64,000 nucleotides of DNA from Actinomycetes bacterium. GTDB lineage: Bacteria > Actinomycetota > Coriobacteriia > Anaerosomatales > JAGXFU01. The translations under genes and the position numbers were made by a program. The notes beneath the pieces were generated by a model that saw only the letters and a list, made by a program, of their open reading frames with translations, did not search any database and was not told where the DNA came from. The stretch is from NCBI GenBank assembly GCA_024637115.1, contig JAGXFU010000005.1, forward strand, positions 126,001 to 190,000, written 5' to 3'. This document shows, one piece after another, positions 1 through 9,293 of this stretch; within the stretch, counting starts at the first letter, position 1, and every line of letters starts with the position of its first letter.

Positions 1-2
1 CG

Positions 3-197
3 CGCCTCATTGAAGTCGACGGGCTTGGATGGAATGCGCGAGCCGATGATCCAGAGGATATTCGACGCTCCCTGCGACGGGTGCGTGACGCCTGGCTTGA
101 GTCACCCGGCCAGCAACTGGACGACGTGAATACATCGTATGGATACCCCGCCATCGCCGAGCAATGGCGGGAGCTTATTGGAGATGTTGAGAGCTAG
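3..197 (+). CDS. C-terminal fragment of a CDS entering from the left edge (possibly a glycosyltransferase C-terminus)
   Basis: Open frame from base 3 to TAG at 195-197 (RLIEVDGLGWNARADDPEDIRRSLRRVRDAWLESPGQ...AIAEQWRELIGDVES*). The EQW..LI ending resembles glycosyltransferase C-termini, but the fragment is short. Confidence 0.45.
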   Translation, partial: RLIEVDGLGWNARADDPEDIRRSLRRVRDAWLESPGQQLDDVNTSYGYPAIAEQWRELIGDVES

Positions 198-940
198 ATC
201 TCACGTTCACTGCAAGCCATCGGCCCAGGCAGCGCATCCTTCGGGACGCCAAGCTCACGATCGATACGTCCGGCGAGTCGCTCTTCAAGCGCTGTGTGAG
301 CGGCCTTCGTGAGGTGGAATCCGTCAGAGATGAACATCTGCTCTCTTGCGACGAGATCGTCGGAATCCACGAAACCGTCGGCGAAGATCGACTGCAATAT
401 GCCGTTGTATGTGCGAATCTTGTCGTGATAGCCCCAACTACGCTGATCAAGTCGATCAGCAACCAGCACTATGCCAATCGCGCAGAAGCTGACGTCTGGA
501 CAGTGTGATCGAATCCGATCTCGAACCATCTGCATGTTCTGCGCAAACGCCTGCGGTCGGACATAGACAATAGGACGTACCCGTGTCACCTGACGACGAT
601 AGTGCGAGAGAAACCTCATCCCCAGATCCCGGGTAATACGAGAGAACCATGGCTGAAGGAACAGATGCTTGCTTCCCTTGCGATACAGTCTGGGAGCGCA
701 GTCCGTGAGCCCGATGTGGAGTATCACGAGGTCTGGTTCGCGATATGCCACCATCCGTTCACAGATCTTCGCCGCGTCTTCACTGTCAAGGCCGCCGACA
801 TACACCAGCTCTACGTCATGAATGCCTCGATAGCGCTCCTTGAGCAGTGAGCCGTATACATCCCAAATATGCGTCTGGTCCGTCCCAAGGAGATTGGGGC
901 GGGGCATGCCCATGGAGTCGCTGAATATCACAATTCTCAT
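194..940 (-). CDS. SGNH/GDSL-type hydrolase family protein
   Basis: 248 aa; N-terminal IVIFSDSMG block, VILHIGLTD block and SDGFHLT C-terminal block typical of SGNH hydrolases. Confidence 0.65.
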   Translation of the reverse strand: MRIVIFSDSMGMPRPNLLGTDQTHIWDVYGSLLKERYRGIHDVELVYVGGLDSEDAAKICERMVAYREPDLVILHIGLTDCAPRLYRKGSKHLFLQPWFSRITRDLGMRFLSHYRRQVTRVRPIVYVRPQAFAQNMQMVRDRIRSHCPDVSFCAIGIVLVADRLDQRSWGYHDKIRTYNGILQSIFADGFVDSDDLVAREQMFISDGFHLTKAAHTALEERLAGRIDRELGVPKDALPGPMACSEREI

Positions 941-946
941 GCGAAC

Positions 947-2326
947 CTACGCTTCTCTCCCAGAATCACTCGCACCGTACTCAGGCGAGAACTCGGCCAT
1001 CTGCCTGAGCATACCGTCATCAGGTCGCCACTCACGCAGACTTCCGCCGAAATGGCATGTCTCAAACTCCACAGCTGTTTGGGATCTTGCCGTGTCAATT
1101 GCCTCCAAGAAGCCCTGCCTGTCCCGAAAGAACAGCTCACCAAAAGGTGAAACAACTTCGTCGTCTTCGACCTGAACATCCCCTCGGTAGAAGAGGGTTC
1201 TGAATCCAGCGTACAGTCGATCGTACCCAATCGTTGAAAAGGTCGTAAGGCCAACTCCCGCGCGCTGGAAACTTGTATTCGAGGGCTGACTCAAGTCAGT
1301 GACAACCTCTGCGCTGGGGTGAGCCAACAGCGGCCAAGGCCCGAGTTCTCCGGTTGCCTTGAAGTGTCGCCTCTCCATTGGATGCATGAATATGAGCGCT
1401 GTCACATCTTCACGCGTGGTTACATACTCAAGAATGATATCCATGAACTCCGACTCACGGGCAACTGCCTGGGCGGCAGCATCTCCCTGAATGGAGCCGA
1501 CACTCTGCCGCAGCCAGAAGCCCTGGGTGTAGACTCCGATCACTCCCCTGTCGCCGTCTCGATCGACGCCGCGGTAGGCCTGCTCCATCTCGACAGTCTC
1601 AAAAGGCCCCCAGAGTGCCAAATGCTCAATGGCACGCGGGCCGGTCGCCTGCAGCGCGCAGTAAAGCTGATACGGATGAGTAAGCTTCATCGAATTGGCA
1701 GGAATCGCCAACTCCGCCATCACCAGCCGCCCGGTGCTTGTGATCAAGTGAGATGTGACGCCCTGCTCCATGAGGAACGCGGACATCACCGGTGTATGCG
1801 CGTGGTACATCCGGAGCAGGTACGCCGCCTTCTGCCGCGATCGAGCGGCGTGGGTCAGTCCGACCAAACAGTACTCAGCAACCCGGACGTACCTGCCGGC
1901 AAACACGCTCCGAGCCTGACTGTCGGCTCGAAGTAGTAGCGGCAGGAGACCGAAAAGAACTCGGAAGAATGGGATGCCCCGCGTGGGAGACGCCAATCTA
2001 CTCGACAACGTCACCTGCTCGACACTCATGCCCGGTGCGAATCGTTCAAAGAATGCCTCTCGCCGATCGGCGAGACCCGCTGCGTACTCGCAGCAGATCG
2101 CATCACACTCGTCTTGCGCAGAATCGCGTCGGAAATAGGCAGTCGCAACTCTAAAGAGAAGCCGCGCATACGCCGCAAGGCTCCTCGTGATGGAAATGCG
2201 CGAGTCGGCGTCGACGATTGTGCCCCAGTGCGGGGGGCGCACCTCGTAGGCGCGGCATACGTCGTCGAAGCGCTCTGGTGCCATGAGTCTAATGAAATCC
2301 AGATCGCTGCGGGAGAGCGCTGTCAT
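947..2326 (-). CDS. Conserved hypothetical, surface polysaccharide biosynthesis-like protein
   Basis: Long intact ORF in the glycan locus; ATG at 2326 preferred over the upstream GTG. C-terminal GVGLTTFSTIGYDRLYAGFRTLFY resembles capsule-synthesis type proteins. Confidence 0.5.
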   Translation of the reverse strand: MTALSRSDLDFIRLMAPERFDDVCRAYEVRPPHWGTIVDADSRISITRSLAAYARLLFRVATAYFRRDSAQDECDAICCEYAAGLADRREAFFERFAPGMSVEQVTLSSRLASPTRGIPFFRVLFGLLPLLLRADSQARSVFAGRYVRVAEYCLVGLTHAARSRQKAAYLLRMYHAHTPVMSAFLMEQGVTSHLITSTGRLVMAELAIPANSMKLTHPYQLYCALQATGPRAIEHLALWGPFETVEMEQAYRGVDRDGDRGVIGVYTQGFWLRQSVGSIQGDAAAQAVARESEFMDIILEYVTTREDVTALIFMHPMERRHFKATGELGPWPLLAHPSAEVVTDLSQPSNTSFQRAGVGLTTFSTIGYDRLYAGFRTLFYRGDVQVEDDEVVSPFGELFFRDRQGFLEAIDTARSQTAVEFETCHFGGSLREWRPDDGMLRQMAEFSPEYGASDSGREA

Positions 2327-2344
2327 GCTACGAACCACGCTTCC

Positions 2345-3304
2345 CTAGGCCTGTCCGCGAGTTCGGATCCAGTCGACCTCGGCGGCCAAGCCCTCGGCTA
2401 GCCCCACTTTCGGGTTGTACCCCAAGGCTTCCTGCGCAACATCAATCGATGCCCATGTGTCGCGAACATCGCCTGCCTGCAAACCTACGTGCTCGATCTC
2501 AATCGGTTGGCCCATCGCATCTTCAAGAGTGCGAATCGCCTCAACCAGCGACACGCGCGAACCGCCGGCGAGGTTGGCGACTGTGCCAGCAGGGGCAGCG
2601 GTGGCCGCGACCAGCCCGTCGACAATATCGGATACGAATGTGAAGTCGCGGGTCTGAAGTCCATCACCAAAGACTTTGATGGCCTCTCCGCGCATAGCAG
2701 ACTCGATGAACCGCCGAAACGCCATGTCCGGGCGCTGCCGGGGTCCATATACGGTGAAGAAACGCAGCGACGCTGTGTGTACGCCAAAGTTGCGGGTGTA
2801 GAGACGACACAGATGCTCGGCGGCCAGTTTGGTCACACCATAGGGTGAGTGCGGCGCACACGGCGCATCCTCGCGCATTGGAAAGACCGTTGTGTCTCCA
2901 TATACAGACGAACTCGACGCGTAGACGAAGCCTTCAACTCCTACTTCACGTGCTGTTTCAAGGAGCACCTGAGTTGCCAGTACGTTGTTGTCGCTATAGA
3001 CCCGAAACGTCTCGCCCCAACTCGCGCGCACGCCGGGCTGAGCTGCGAGATGATAGACATAGTCGACCGAATCGACCAAACCTCTCAACTGAGAATCATT
3101 CTCACTTAGCTGAAGAATCCCACCTTCAACAAGGGTGAAGCGATCGCTCTCAAGCGCGTCGACGATGTTGGCCTCTTTTTGATCCCGAGGGTAGTAGTCC
3201 TCAAATGAATCGACGCCAATGACCTCGTGTCCATCAGCGAGCAGACGTTCGCTCAGGTGAGATCCGATGAAGCCGGCACAGCCGGTGACAAGTGCTCGAG
3301 ACAA
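2345..3304 (-). CDS. NAD-dependent epimerase/dehydratase (extended SDR, nucleotide-sugar epimerase)
   Basis: GCAGFIGSHLSERLL Rossmann motif, YASSSSVYGD, SPYGVTKLAAEHL (YxxxK), FTVYGPRQRPDMA. TTG start with GAGGAG upstream. Confidence 0.85.
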   Translation of the reverse strand: MSRALVTGCAGFIGSHLSERLLADGHEVIGVDSFEDYYPRDQKEANIVDALESDRFTLVEGGILQLSENDSQLRGLVDSVDYVYHLAAQPGVRASWGETFRVYSDNNVLATQVLLETAREVGVEGFVYASSSSVYGDTTVFPMREDAPCAPHSPYGVTKLAAEHLCRLYTRNFGVHTASLRFFTVYGPRQRPDMAFRRFIESAMRGEAIKVFGDGLQTRDFTFVSDIVDGLVAATAAPAGTVANLAGGSRVSLVEAIRTLEDAMGQPIEIEHVGLQAGDVRDTWASIDVAQEALGYNPKVGLAEGLAAEVDWIRTRGQA

Positions 3305-3334
3305 GACGAACTCCTCAGAACGGATGGTACGGAA

Positions 3335-4465
3335 TCAGGAACGTGCGATTGCACCCTGAAGAACTTCAATCACGGTGTCGACCTCTGCATCACTCAGGTC
3401 AGGATACATGGGAAGCGTGAGCAAACCTTCGTACGCACGTTCGGCAACGGGGCAGAGGCCCTCGCCTGTGCCAAATGCACGGCGGTAGAAGGGGTGGAAA
3501 TGAACCGGCACGTAATGGACATTCACGCCGATCCCGCTCGCCCGCATCGCAGCGAACACCGCGGACCGGTCGATTCCCTGAGCGAGCTCGATGACATACA
3601 GATGGTACGCGTGTACAACATCGGGGCTCACTGCCAGCGAACGCACGTCGCTGCTTTCGGCAAATGCAGCATCATAGCGCGCGGCAATCTCACCACGACG
3701 CTCCAGCCATGCGGGCAACTTGCGAAGCTGACTTGAACCGAGCGCGCACTGAAAATCGGTGATCCGGTAGTTCTCGCCCAGTTCATCGATCTCGTATATC
3801 CACGAACCTGTCTCAGCGCGAGTTCGAAAGTCGGCTGTGATGCCATGGTTGCGCAGGGTGCGCAAACGCTCTGCGCTCGCGGGATCATCTGTAACGATCA
3901 TCCCACCTTCACCGGTGGTGATGTGCTTGACCGGGTGGAAACTGAACGTGGTCATGTCAGCACACGTACCAATGGGTCGCCCTTTGTACAACGCACCCAG
4001 CGCGTGAGCCGCATCGTCGATCAGAGTAAGGTCATGGGCACGCGCAATCGATTGAAGCGCGTCCCAGTCACACGGCTGCCCGGCATAATCCACACCAATG
4101 ATCGCACGGGTGCGATCAGTGATTGCCGCCTCTACAGCTATCGGATCAATCAAGAGATCTTCACGCCGAACATCAGCGAATACGGGAGTGGCGCCGCGAT
4201 ATGCAACCGCGTTCGCAGTCGCAGCAAAGGTCATGGGTGGCACGATGACCTCATCGCCAGGTTCCAGATCGAGCATCATGGTAGTGCAGTGCAGTGCAGC
4301 AGTGCCATTACATACGGCCACGCCATGGTTAGCTCCAACGAACTGAGACAGATCGGCCTCGAATTCACCGACTGCCGGACCAGTGGTCAGCCATCCCGAG
4401 CGCAGCGCAGCGGCAACCGCCTGCACGTCATCTTCATCGATGTGGTGTTTGCCGTACGGAATCAC
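3335..4465 (-). CDS. pseC: DegT/DnrJ/EryC1 aminotransferase, PseC-like (UDP-4-amino-4,6-dideoxy-N-acetyl-beta-L-altrosamine transaminase)
   Basis: MIPYGKHHIDEDDVQAVAAALRSGWLTTGP, GDEVIVPPMTFAATANAV, FSFHPVKHITTGEGGM (PLP Lys), YRITDFQCALGSSQL. Confidence 0.8.
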   Translation of the reverse strand: MIPYGKHHIDEDDVQAVAAALRSGWLTTGPAVGEFEADLSQFVGANHGVAVCNGTAALHCTTMMLDLEPGDEVIVPPMTFAATANAVAYRGATPVFADVRREDLLIDPIAVEAAITDRTRAIIGVDYAGQPCDWDALQSIARAHDLTLIDDAAHALGALYKGRPIGTCADMTTFSFHPVKHITTGEGGMIVTDDPASAERLRTLRNHGITADFRTRAETGSWIYEIDELGENYRITDFQCALGSSQLRKLPAWLERRGEIAARYDAAFAESSDVRSLAVSPDVVHAYHLYVIELAQGIDRSAVFAAMRASGIGVNVHYVPVHFHPFYRRAFGTGEGLCPVAERAYEGLLTLPMYPDLSDAEVDTVIEVLQGAIARS

Positions 4466-4546
4466 TGCTTACCACCTGTCACTGCCGAATCACATGGGGA
4501 GGCTATCATATCGGCTGAGTATGAACAGCGTCGAGGACGAGTGACC

Positions 4547-6490
4547 CTACAAGGGCGTAATCGACAGACGAATCGGACCAGGGAAGATCGATGGCGCGTC
4601 TGTACCCTTGCGGGACTCATCCAGCTCCAGTGCGGAGAGCGCGAGTCTACAGAAGTACGAATCTGCGACCCTTCGAAACGTCATGAGTCCTATGAGCGCT
4701 GCCGAGTCGGTGTCGACCTCCAGCCTCACTCCGCGAGTATCATCACCGATCTCAACGATTCCCCGCGTCATTCCCAGTCCGGTTGCCGCAGTGACCTGCA
4801 GCGAAACAGCACGCCCGTGTTCCGTTTCCGACTCCCCCAGCGCGAAACTCTCCAACTCACGCCCGCCATTATGCGTGGAGTATCGCAACGACTCTGGAGA
4901 AAATGCTCCCGGCAACAGCGTGATATGGCCAAGCCTGAGCGAACCAGCGGGGACTTCCGACCAATCAAAGGAGTACTCCATTGAGAGCGCGGCCGAGTCC
5001 TTTGCAACACGGATGCGCTTCAGTATCGGTCCCAGAGGCGTCTGGACTGTGGCCTCGACAACCACGTCCGTAGATGTCTCAGTGACAATCGGCTCAACCG
5101 CACTGAGGTCAGCGATCTTGTGCTGACCCACTCGCTCGAGAACCACATGGCCCGAGTAGTAGTCGGCCGTCATTGAGATGTCATCGTAGTGTCCGTGCGG
5201 CAGCGTTCCCACAAGCGGGATATCCCCGTCGAAGGCGAGGCGCTCGATAGCAAGCCCGCGTCGCGCGTTGAGGGCAACCGCAACCTGAGCTGTCGTGATT
5301 CTGAGGAATCGCCCGTCATGTTCAACGCTGTCACCTGCGGTGACTGCAGATTGCCCGCCAATCGTGGTTCCCATGGCCGGCCAAAGCTTCTCAAACGCCA
5401 CCAGGCGCTCGAGGTATGCATCCCAGCGCGATTGGGTGATATGCGTGCGAAAATCGCTGCTCCACAGATAGCAGAGTTCTTTCCATGCGAGGTCGTCTGC
5501 CTGGCCTGCTGTCAAACGATCGGCAAGCCTGTGACACCGGGTGTTGATGCCCAGGTCATCTCTCCCCGTCACGGCCCAGCGCGTGATGTTGTACTTGCCC
5601 TGCTTCTTGACCGGCACCGGCAGTGCGGGCGATTCAAGCGAAAGCTCCCGACCACCGTTAGGAGGTCGGGTCATATCGAGCGCTGCACGAGCCGACCGCC
5701 ATGCGAACTCAGAATGAGCTGCGATGCGCTCAAGCAATTCATCGATGCGATCCCACTCGTTGTGCTCGATCACTGCCTCGGCTTCGAATCTGCCCGGACG
5801 GAAATCGAATATCTCAATGTCATTGCCGTATACAGGGAACAGGCGCTCCCCTTCGTCAATATGCGATGAGATATAGGTCATGTACTCGCCGAGATCCATG
5901 TCCCCATGCACGTAGCGCTGAAACTTCTGAAAAGACGTGGAATGATTCCAGAGAACCGCGATGCGTTCGCCATGCTGGCCGCAAGCCACCTGGGGATGAT
6001 ATCGCCACGTGGCGTCCCATTCCGGGTGCGCCATCGCCGGGTTGTCCCACTCCATGAACAGCGCATCGTAGCCAGCCGCGAGATAGCTCTCAATGAGGCC
6101 AGCCGAATACGCCTGCTCGTTTACGAGGGCAATGGTCGGCCGCTTGCCAAGCATGCGCTCATAGACCTCGTGGCCAACGCGAAGATTCGCATCGTTTACC
6201 TCTGCAGGAACAAGCGGGCCAATGAGCTGCGAGTATCCTGCTCCCACAAACTCGACAAGACCGTCATCTACAAGCAAGCGAAGCTCGGCAATCCACTCGG
6301 GGTCGATCTGAGCGACCTCTTCGAGCGTGAACCCTGAGGCCTCGATGCCCACAGGAACACGGTGCTTCCTGACCAGTCTCAGCAACGGCCAGTAGCAGCA
6401 CTCAACCACGGTCGCGCGCTGCTCGACCTCGATCGAGGAGAAGGCGAGGTTCAGATGGAAGATGGCAAAGAGATTGAGCTTCCGCATCAA
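4547..6490 (-). CDS. Glycoside hydrolase family 57-like protein
   Basis: N-terminal LNLFAIFHLNLAFSSI..., NEQAYSAGLIESYLAAGYDALFMEWDN resembles the GH57/38-type catalytic barrel, followed by a beta-rich C-terminal half. Confidence 0.55.
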   Translation of the reverse strand: MMRKLNLFAIFHLNLAFSSIEVEQRATVVECCYWPLLRLVRKHRVPVGIEASGFTLEEVAQIDPEWIAELRLLVDDGLVEFVGAGYSQLIGPLVPAEVNDANLRVGHEVYERMLGKRPTIALVNEQAYSAGLIESYLAAGYDALFMEWDNPAMAHPEWDATWRYHPQVACGQHGERIAVLWNHSTSFQKFQRYVHGDMDLGEYMTYISSHIDEGERLFPVYGNDIEIFDFRPGRFEAEAVIEHNEWDRIDELLERIAAHSEFAWRSARAALDMTRPPNGGRELSLESPALPVPVKKQGKYNITRWAVTGRDDLGINTRCHRLADRLTAGQADDLAWKELCYLWSSDFRTHITQSRWDAYLERLVAFEKLWPAMGTTIGGQSAVTAGDSVEHDGRFLRITTAQVAVALNARRGLAIERLAFDGDIPLVGTLPHGHYDDISMTADYYSGHVVLERVGQHKIADLSAVEPIVTETSTDVVVEATVQTPLGPILKRIRVAKDSAALSMEYSFDWSEVPAGSLRLGHITLLPGAFSPESLRYSTHNGGRELESFALGESETEHGRAVSLQVTAATGLGMTRGIVEIGDDTRGVRLEVDTDSAALIGLMTFRRVADSYFCRLALSALELDESRKGTDAPSIFPGPIRLSITPL

Positions 6491-6608
6491 CGAGTGCCGC
6501 CAATCTTCATCAGGGTGCTGCTGCCCATGGAGCCAATATCATACACGCGGACGACAGTTACCGCGCTCCGCACGTGACTGCCTGCTCAGGTGTGACTATC
6601 ATGAACAC

Positions 6609-7145
6609 ATGCATCGACTACTGAGCAAAATCCATGGTCTCTACTTGCGCCTCGATCGCCGCTTCGTCCGCTGGTACTACACGCTACGCATACGCGCGAT
6701 AACGTCGGAGTGCGGACCTCGACTCGCGGTGAACGGTCGATCAACCGTCCTTGGCGGAGCAAAAGTCCGACTCGGAGCCAACGTTAACTTCAATGGTATC
6801 CGAATCGCGGGCGATGGCGGAGTCGTAATCGGCAACAACTTCCACTCCGGCAGAGACGTCAAGATTCTTACGGTGAATCATGACTATGACAACGGAGGCG
6901 CTATTCCCTACGGCAAAGAGATTGTTTGGCGGCCTGTTGTGATCGAAGACAACGTGTGGCTCGGCGAGGGCGTACTTGTTCTTCCCGGTGCACACATTGA
7001 AGAGGGCGTCGTCATTGGAGCCGGTTCGGTAGTGAGCGGCAAGATTCCTGCGCTGGCGGTGGCAGCAGGGAACCCAGCAATGGTGAAGAAGTTCCGTGAC
7101 CGAACCCACTACGAGCTTCTCAAGGCTCAGGGCAAGTTCATGTAG
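6609..7145 (+). CDS. Acyltransferase, left-handed beta-helix (hexapeptide repeat) family
   Basis: Start reassigned to ATG 6609 (MHRLLSKIHGLYLRLDRRF). Hexapeptide repeats NVWLGEGVLVLPGAHIEEGVVIGAGSVVSGKIPALAVAAGNPA. Confidence 0.8.
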   Translation: MHRLLSKIHGLYLRLDRRFVRWYYTLRIRAITSECGPRLAVNGRSTVLGGAKVRLGANVNFNGIRIAGDGGVVIGNNFHSGRDVKILTVNHDYDNGGAIPYGKEIVWRPVVIEDNVWLGEGVLVLPGAHIEEGVVIGAGSVVSGKIPALAVAAGNPAMVKKFRDRTHYELLKAQGKFM

Positions 7146-7233
7146 TTGCTCAGGCATGAACCAAGTTGTCCCGTAGATGGCTCTAAACCTGTTCTCGCAG
7201 CGCCGACAACGCTTCTACGCAAGCGCGATTTGG

Positions 7234-7986
7234 CTAGACTGTGGCCTCCGCATCCAGGCGGGCGCGTACCGAGGCGAACGCTGGATCATCGAAGGGAGCG
7301 AGGATTCGCTTCTCTCCCCACAGAACCCACAAGTAGTACACGTCGCACCCGGGGGCCGCGCTGACAGGGTGATAGCCCTCGGGAACCTCGACGACCGTCT
7401 CGTCCTTGAGCACGATTGCCCGATCGAAGCCGGCTTCTGGAGAGTAGATGCGTTGAAACCCGAATCCCGATTCTGGATTTACCTTGAAGAAGTAGATCTC
7501 TTCCATGTCTGCTTCTTCAGGTAGACGATCCTCGTCGTGACGGTGAGGAGGGTAGCTAGACCACTTCCCTGGCTGATTGAATGTCTCGCCAAGGACGAGG
7601 TGCTGCGCCGGAAAATCCGCGTCAATGATGTCGCATACGGTGCGCTCATACGAATCCCTGCCAACGATCTTGCTGGTCACTTCATCGGACCTGATCATGC
7701 GAGGCTCACCGGCGAGGTCCGCAAGACCGGCGCACCATGCGATCTTGGAGTCCGCAAGAGCCTCAATGGAGACCTCGGCCGACGGGGGCAGATACACAGC
7801 CGAAGCCAGTTCGTCAAAGACGGTGCTGCGCTTCAGCTCAAATACTTGATCCCCCGAACGGACTCGGCACTCGCCAGACATGATAACCAGAGCAATCTCA
7901 CGATCCGCCTCGCAGCGTGCCTCGGATTGGCCCATGGCAAGTTCAAGCAGTTCAAAGTTGATGTGGGCCGTATTGCCGCTAGCCAC
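7234..7986 (-). CDS. IolB-like (5-deoxy-glucuronate isomerase family) cupin protein
   Basis: GKWSSYPPHRHDEDRLPEEADMEEIYFFKVNPESGFGFQRIY and GYHPVSAAPGCDVYYLWVLWG are IolB signatures. GTG start 7986 with GGAGGGA upstream, overlapping the previous stop. Confidence 0.75.
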   Translation of the reverse strand: MASGNTAHINFELLELAMGQSEARCEADREIALVIMSGECRVRSGDQVFELKRSTVFDELASAVYLPPSAEVSIEALADSKIAWCAGLADLAGEPRMIRSDEVTSKIVGRDSYERTVCDIIDADFPAQHLVLGETFNQPGKWSSYPPHRHDEDRLPEEADMEEIYFFKVNPESGFGFQRIYSPEAGFDRAIVLKDETVVEVPEGYHPVSAAPGCDVYYLWVLWGEKRILAPFDDPAFASVRARLDAEATV

Positions 7987-9286
7987 GATAGTCTCCCTCC
8001 GCCGCAAATGCGGCTACCAAGATCTGAAGCCCTTCTTCAATTTGCCCAGCAGTAATCGTGAGCGGCGGGCATATCTTGACGGTCGCTCCTCCAAACCCGA
8101 CTGGCAGGAAGAGCATGAGACCATTCTCAACGCATCTCGTCACGATGCGAATGGCGCGCTCGGAGTCAGGATCAACGCCGGATTCATCGACGATATGCAT
8201 TCCGTACACGAGGCCCTTGCCGTGCAACGCTGCTACGAACGCATACTCACCTGCAATCGTCGCGAGGCCCGCCTCCAGGATCTTGCCGACACACTCGGCG
8301 TTCTCCACCAGTCCGTCTCTGCGCATTACCTTCAGATTCGCCGTCGCGGCGGCCGCACAAATTGGGTGACCACCGTGAGTACTCGACATGGAGCCCGGCC
8401 CATACTGATCTAGCAGCTCGCGCCTACCGATGAGCGCGGACAAAGGCAGCGAGCTCGAGATACCCTTGCCGCAGCATACGAGATCGGGAGTGATGCCGTA
8501 GTGCTCGTAGGCGAACCACTCGCCGGTGCGGCCAAACCCCGCTTGGACTTCGTCCATCGTGAGGATGACATCATTGTCGCGACACCATGATTCAAGGGCT
8601 CGCATGTAGCTGACTGGAGCGAAGCTAGCTCCGCCTCCTTGGTACGATTCCATGATGACCAGAGCAACTTCGGCTGGTGCCACACCTTGATCTGCCAGGG
8701 AGCGCTCGAAGCCGTCGAAAGACGTATCTTGGGTGCGGAAGCCGTCGGGGAACGGGACGTTCACAAACGGCCCCTCAGTGGCCTGGAGCCACTCCTTGAG
8801 AGCAGGAATCCCGCCCGCAAGCTGTGCGCCCGCCGTTCGACCATGAAACGAACGCTCAAACGAAACTACGTAGCGCCGGGAGCCACCTGAGGCGCGCTGG
8901 GCGTGAGTAAGCGCGAGTTTGAGCGCAACCTCTACCGCTTCGGAACCCGTTGAGAGCAAGAGAATCTTGTCATCGGGACGCGGCAACAATGGCTCAAGTT
9001 CACTCAGGAGTTCTGCGCGTTCGAGAGTCGGGAAACTGTAGCTAAAGAGCAGCGGTTTGCGCGCGGCCTCCACAATCGCTTCTACCACCTCAGGATGCCC
9101 GTGACCTGTATTCGCGACAAGCACGCCGGAAGACCAGTCGAGATACACGCGCCCATCCGCATCATGTACGTGGACGCCTTCCGCTCGATCCCAGACCACG
9201 GGTGCTTGGCCCTGCACAGAGAGAGGCTCGAAACGCGCAAGAGTATCGAGCACTTCGCGGGAGTTCATTTTGGCGCTCGTTTCCAT
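7979..9286 (-). CDS. Class III PLP-dependent aminotransferase
   Basis: GVLVANTGHGHPEVVEAI, STGSEAVEVALKLA, MDEVQAGFGRTGEWFAYEHYGITPDLVCCGKGISSSLPLSALIGR. ATG 9286 preferred start. Confidence 0.8.
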   Translation of the reverse strand: METSAKMNSREVLDTLARFEPLSVQGQAPVVWDRAEGVHVHDADGRVYLDWSSGVLVANTGHGHPEVVEAIVEAARKPLLFSYSFPTLERAELLSELEPLLPRPDDKILLLSTGSEAVEVALKLALTHAQRASGGSRRYVVSFERSFHGRTAGAQLAGGIPALKEWLQATEGPFVNVPFPDGFRTQDTSFDGFERSLADQGVAPAEVALVIMESYQGGGASFAPVSYMRALESWCRDNDVILTMDEVQAGFGRTGEWFAYEHYGITPDLVCCGKGISSSLPLSALIGRRELLDQYGPGSMSSTHGGHPICAAAATANLKVMRRDGLVENAECVGKILEAGLATIAGEYAFVAALHGKGLVYGMHIVDESGVDPDSERAIRIVTRCVENGLMLFLPVGFGGATVKICPPLTITAGQIEEGLQILVAAFAAEGDYRG

Positions 9287-9293
9287 CGCCGTG

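Noticed and set aside
3845-4984. 379-aa plus-strand ORF opposite pseC
   Set aside because: Spans the 3' end of the GH57-like gene and pseC on the opposite strand; no family motifs.
7234-7986. Inositol catabolism operon suggested by the IolB-like protein
   Set aside because: No iolA/C/D/E/G or inositol dehydrogenase in the neighbourhood; context is glycan biosynthesis, so degradation of inositol is not supported.
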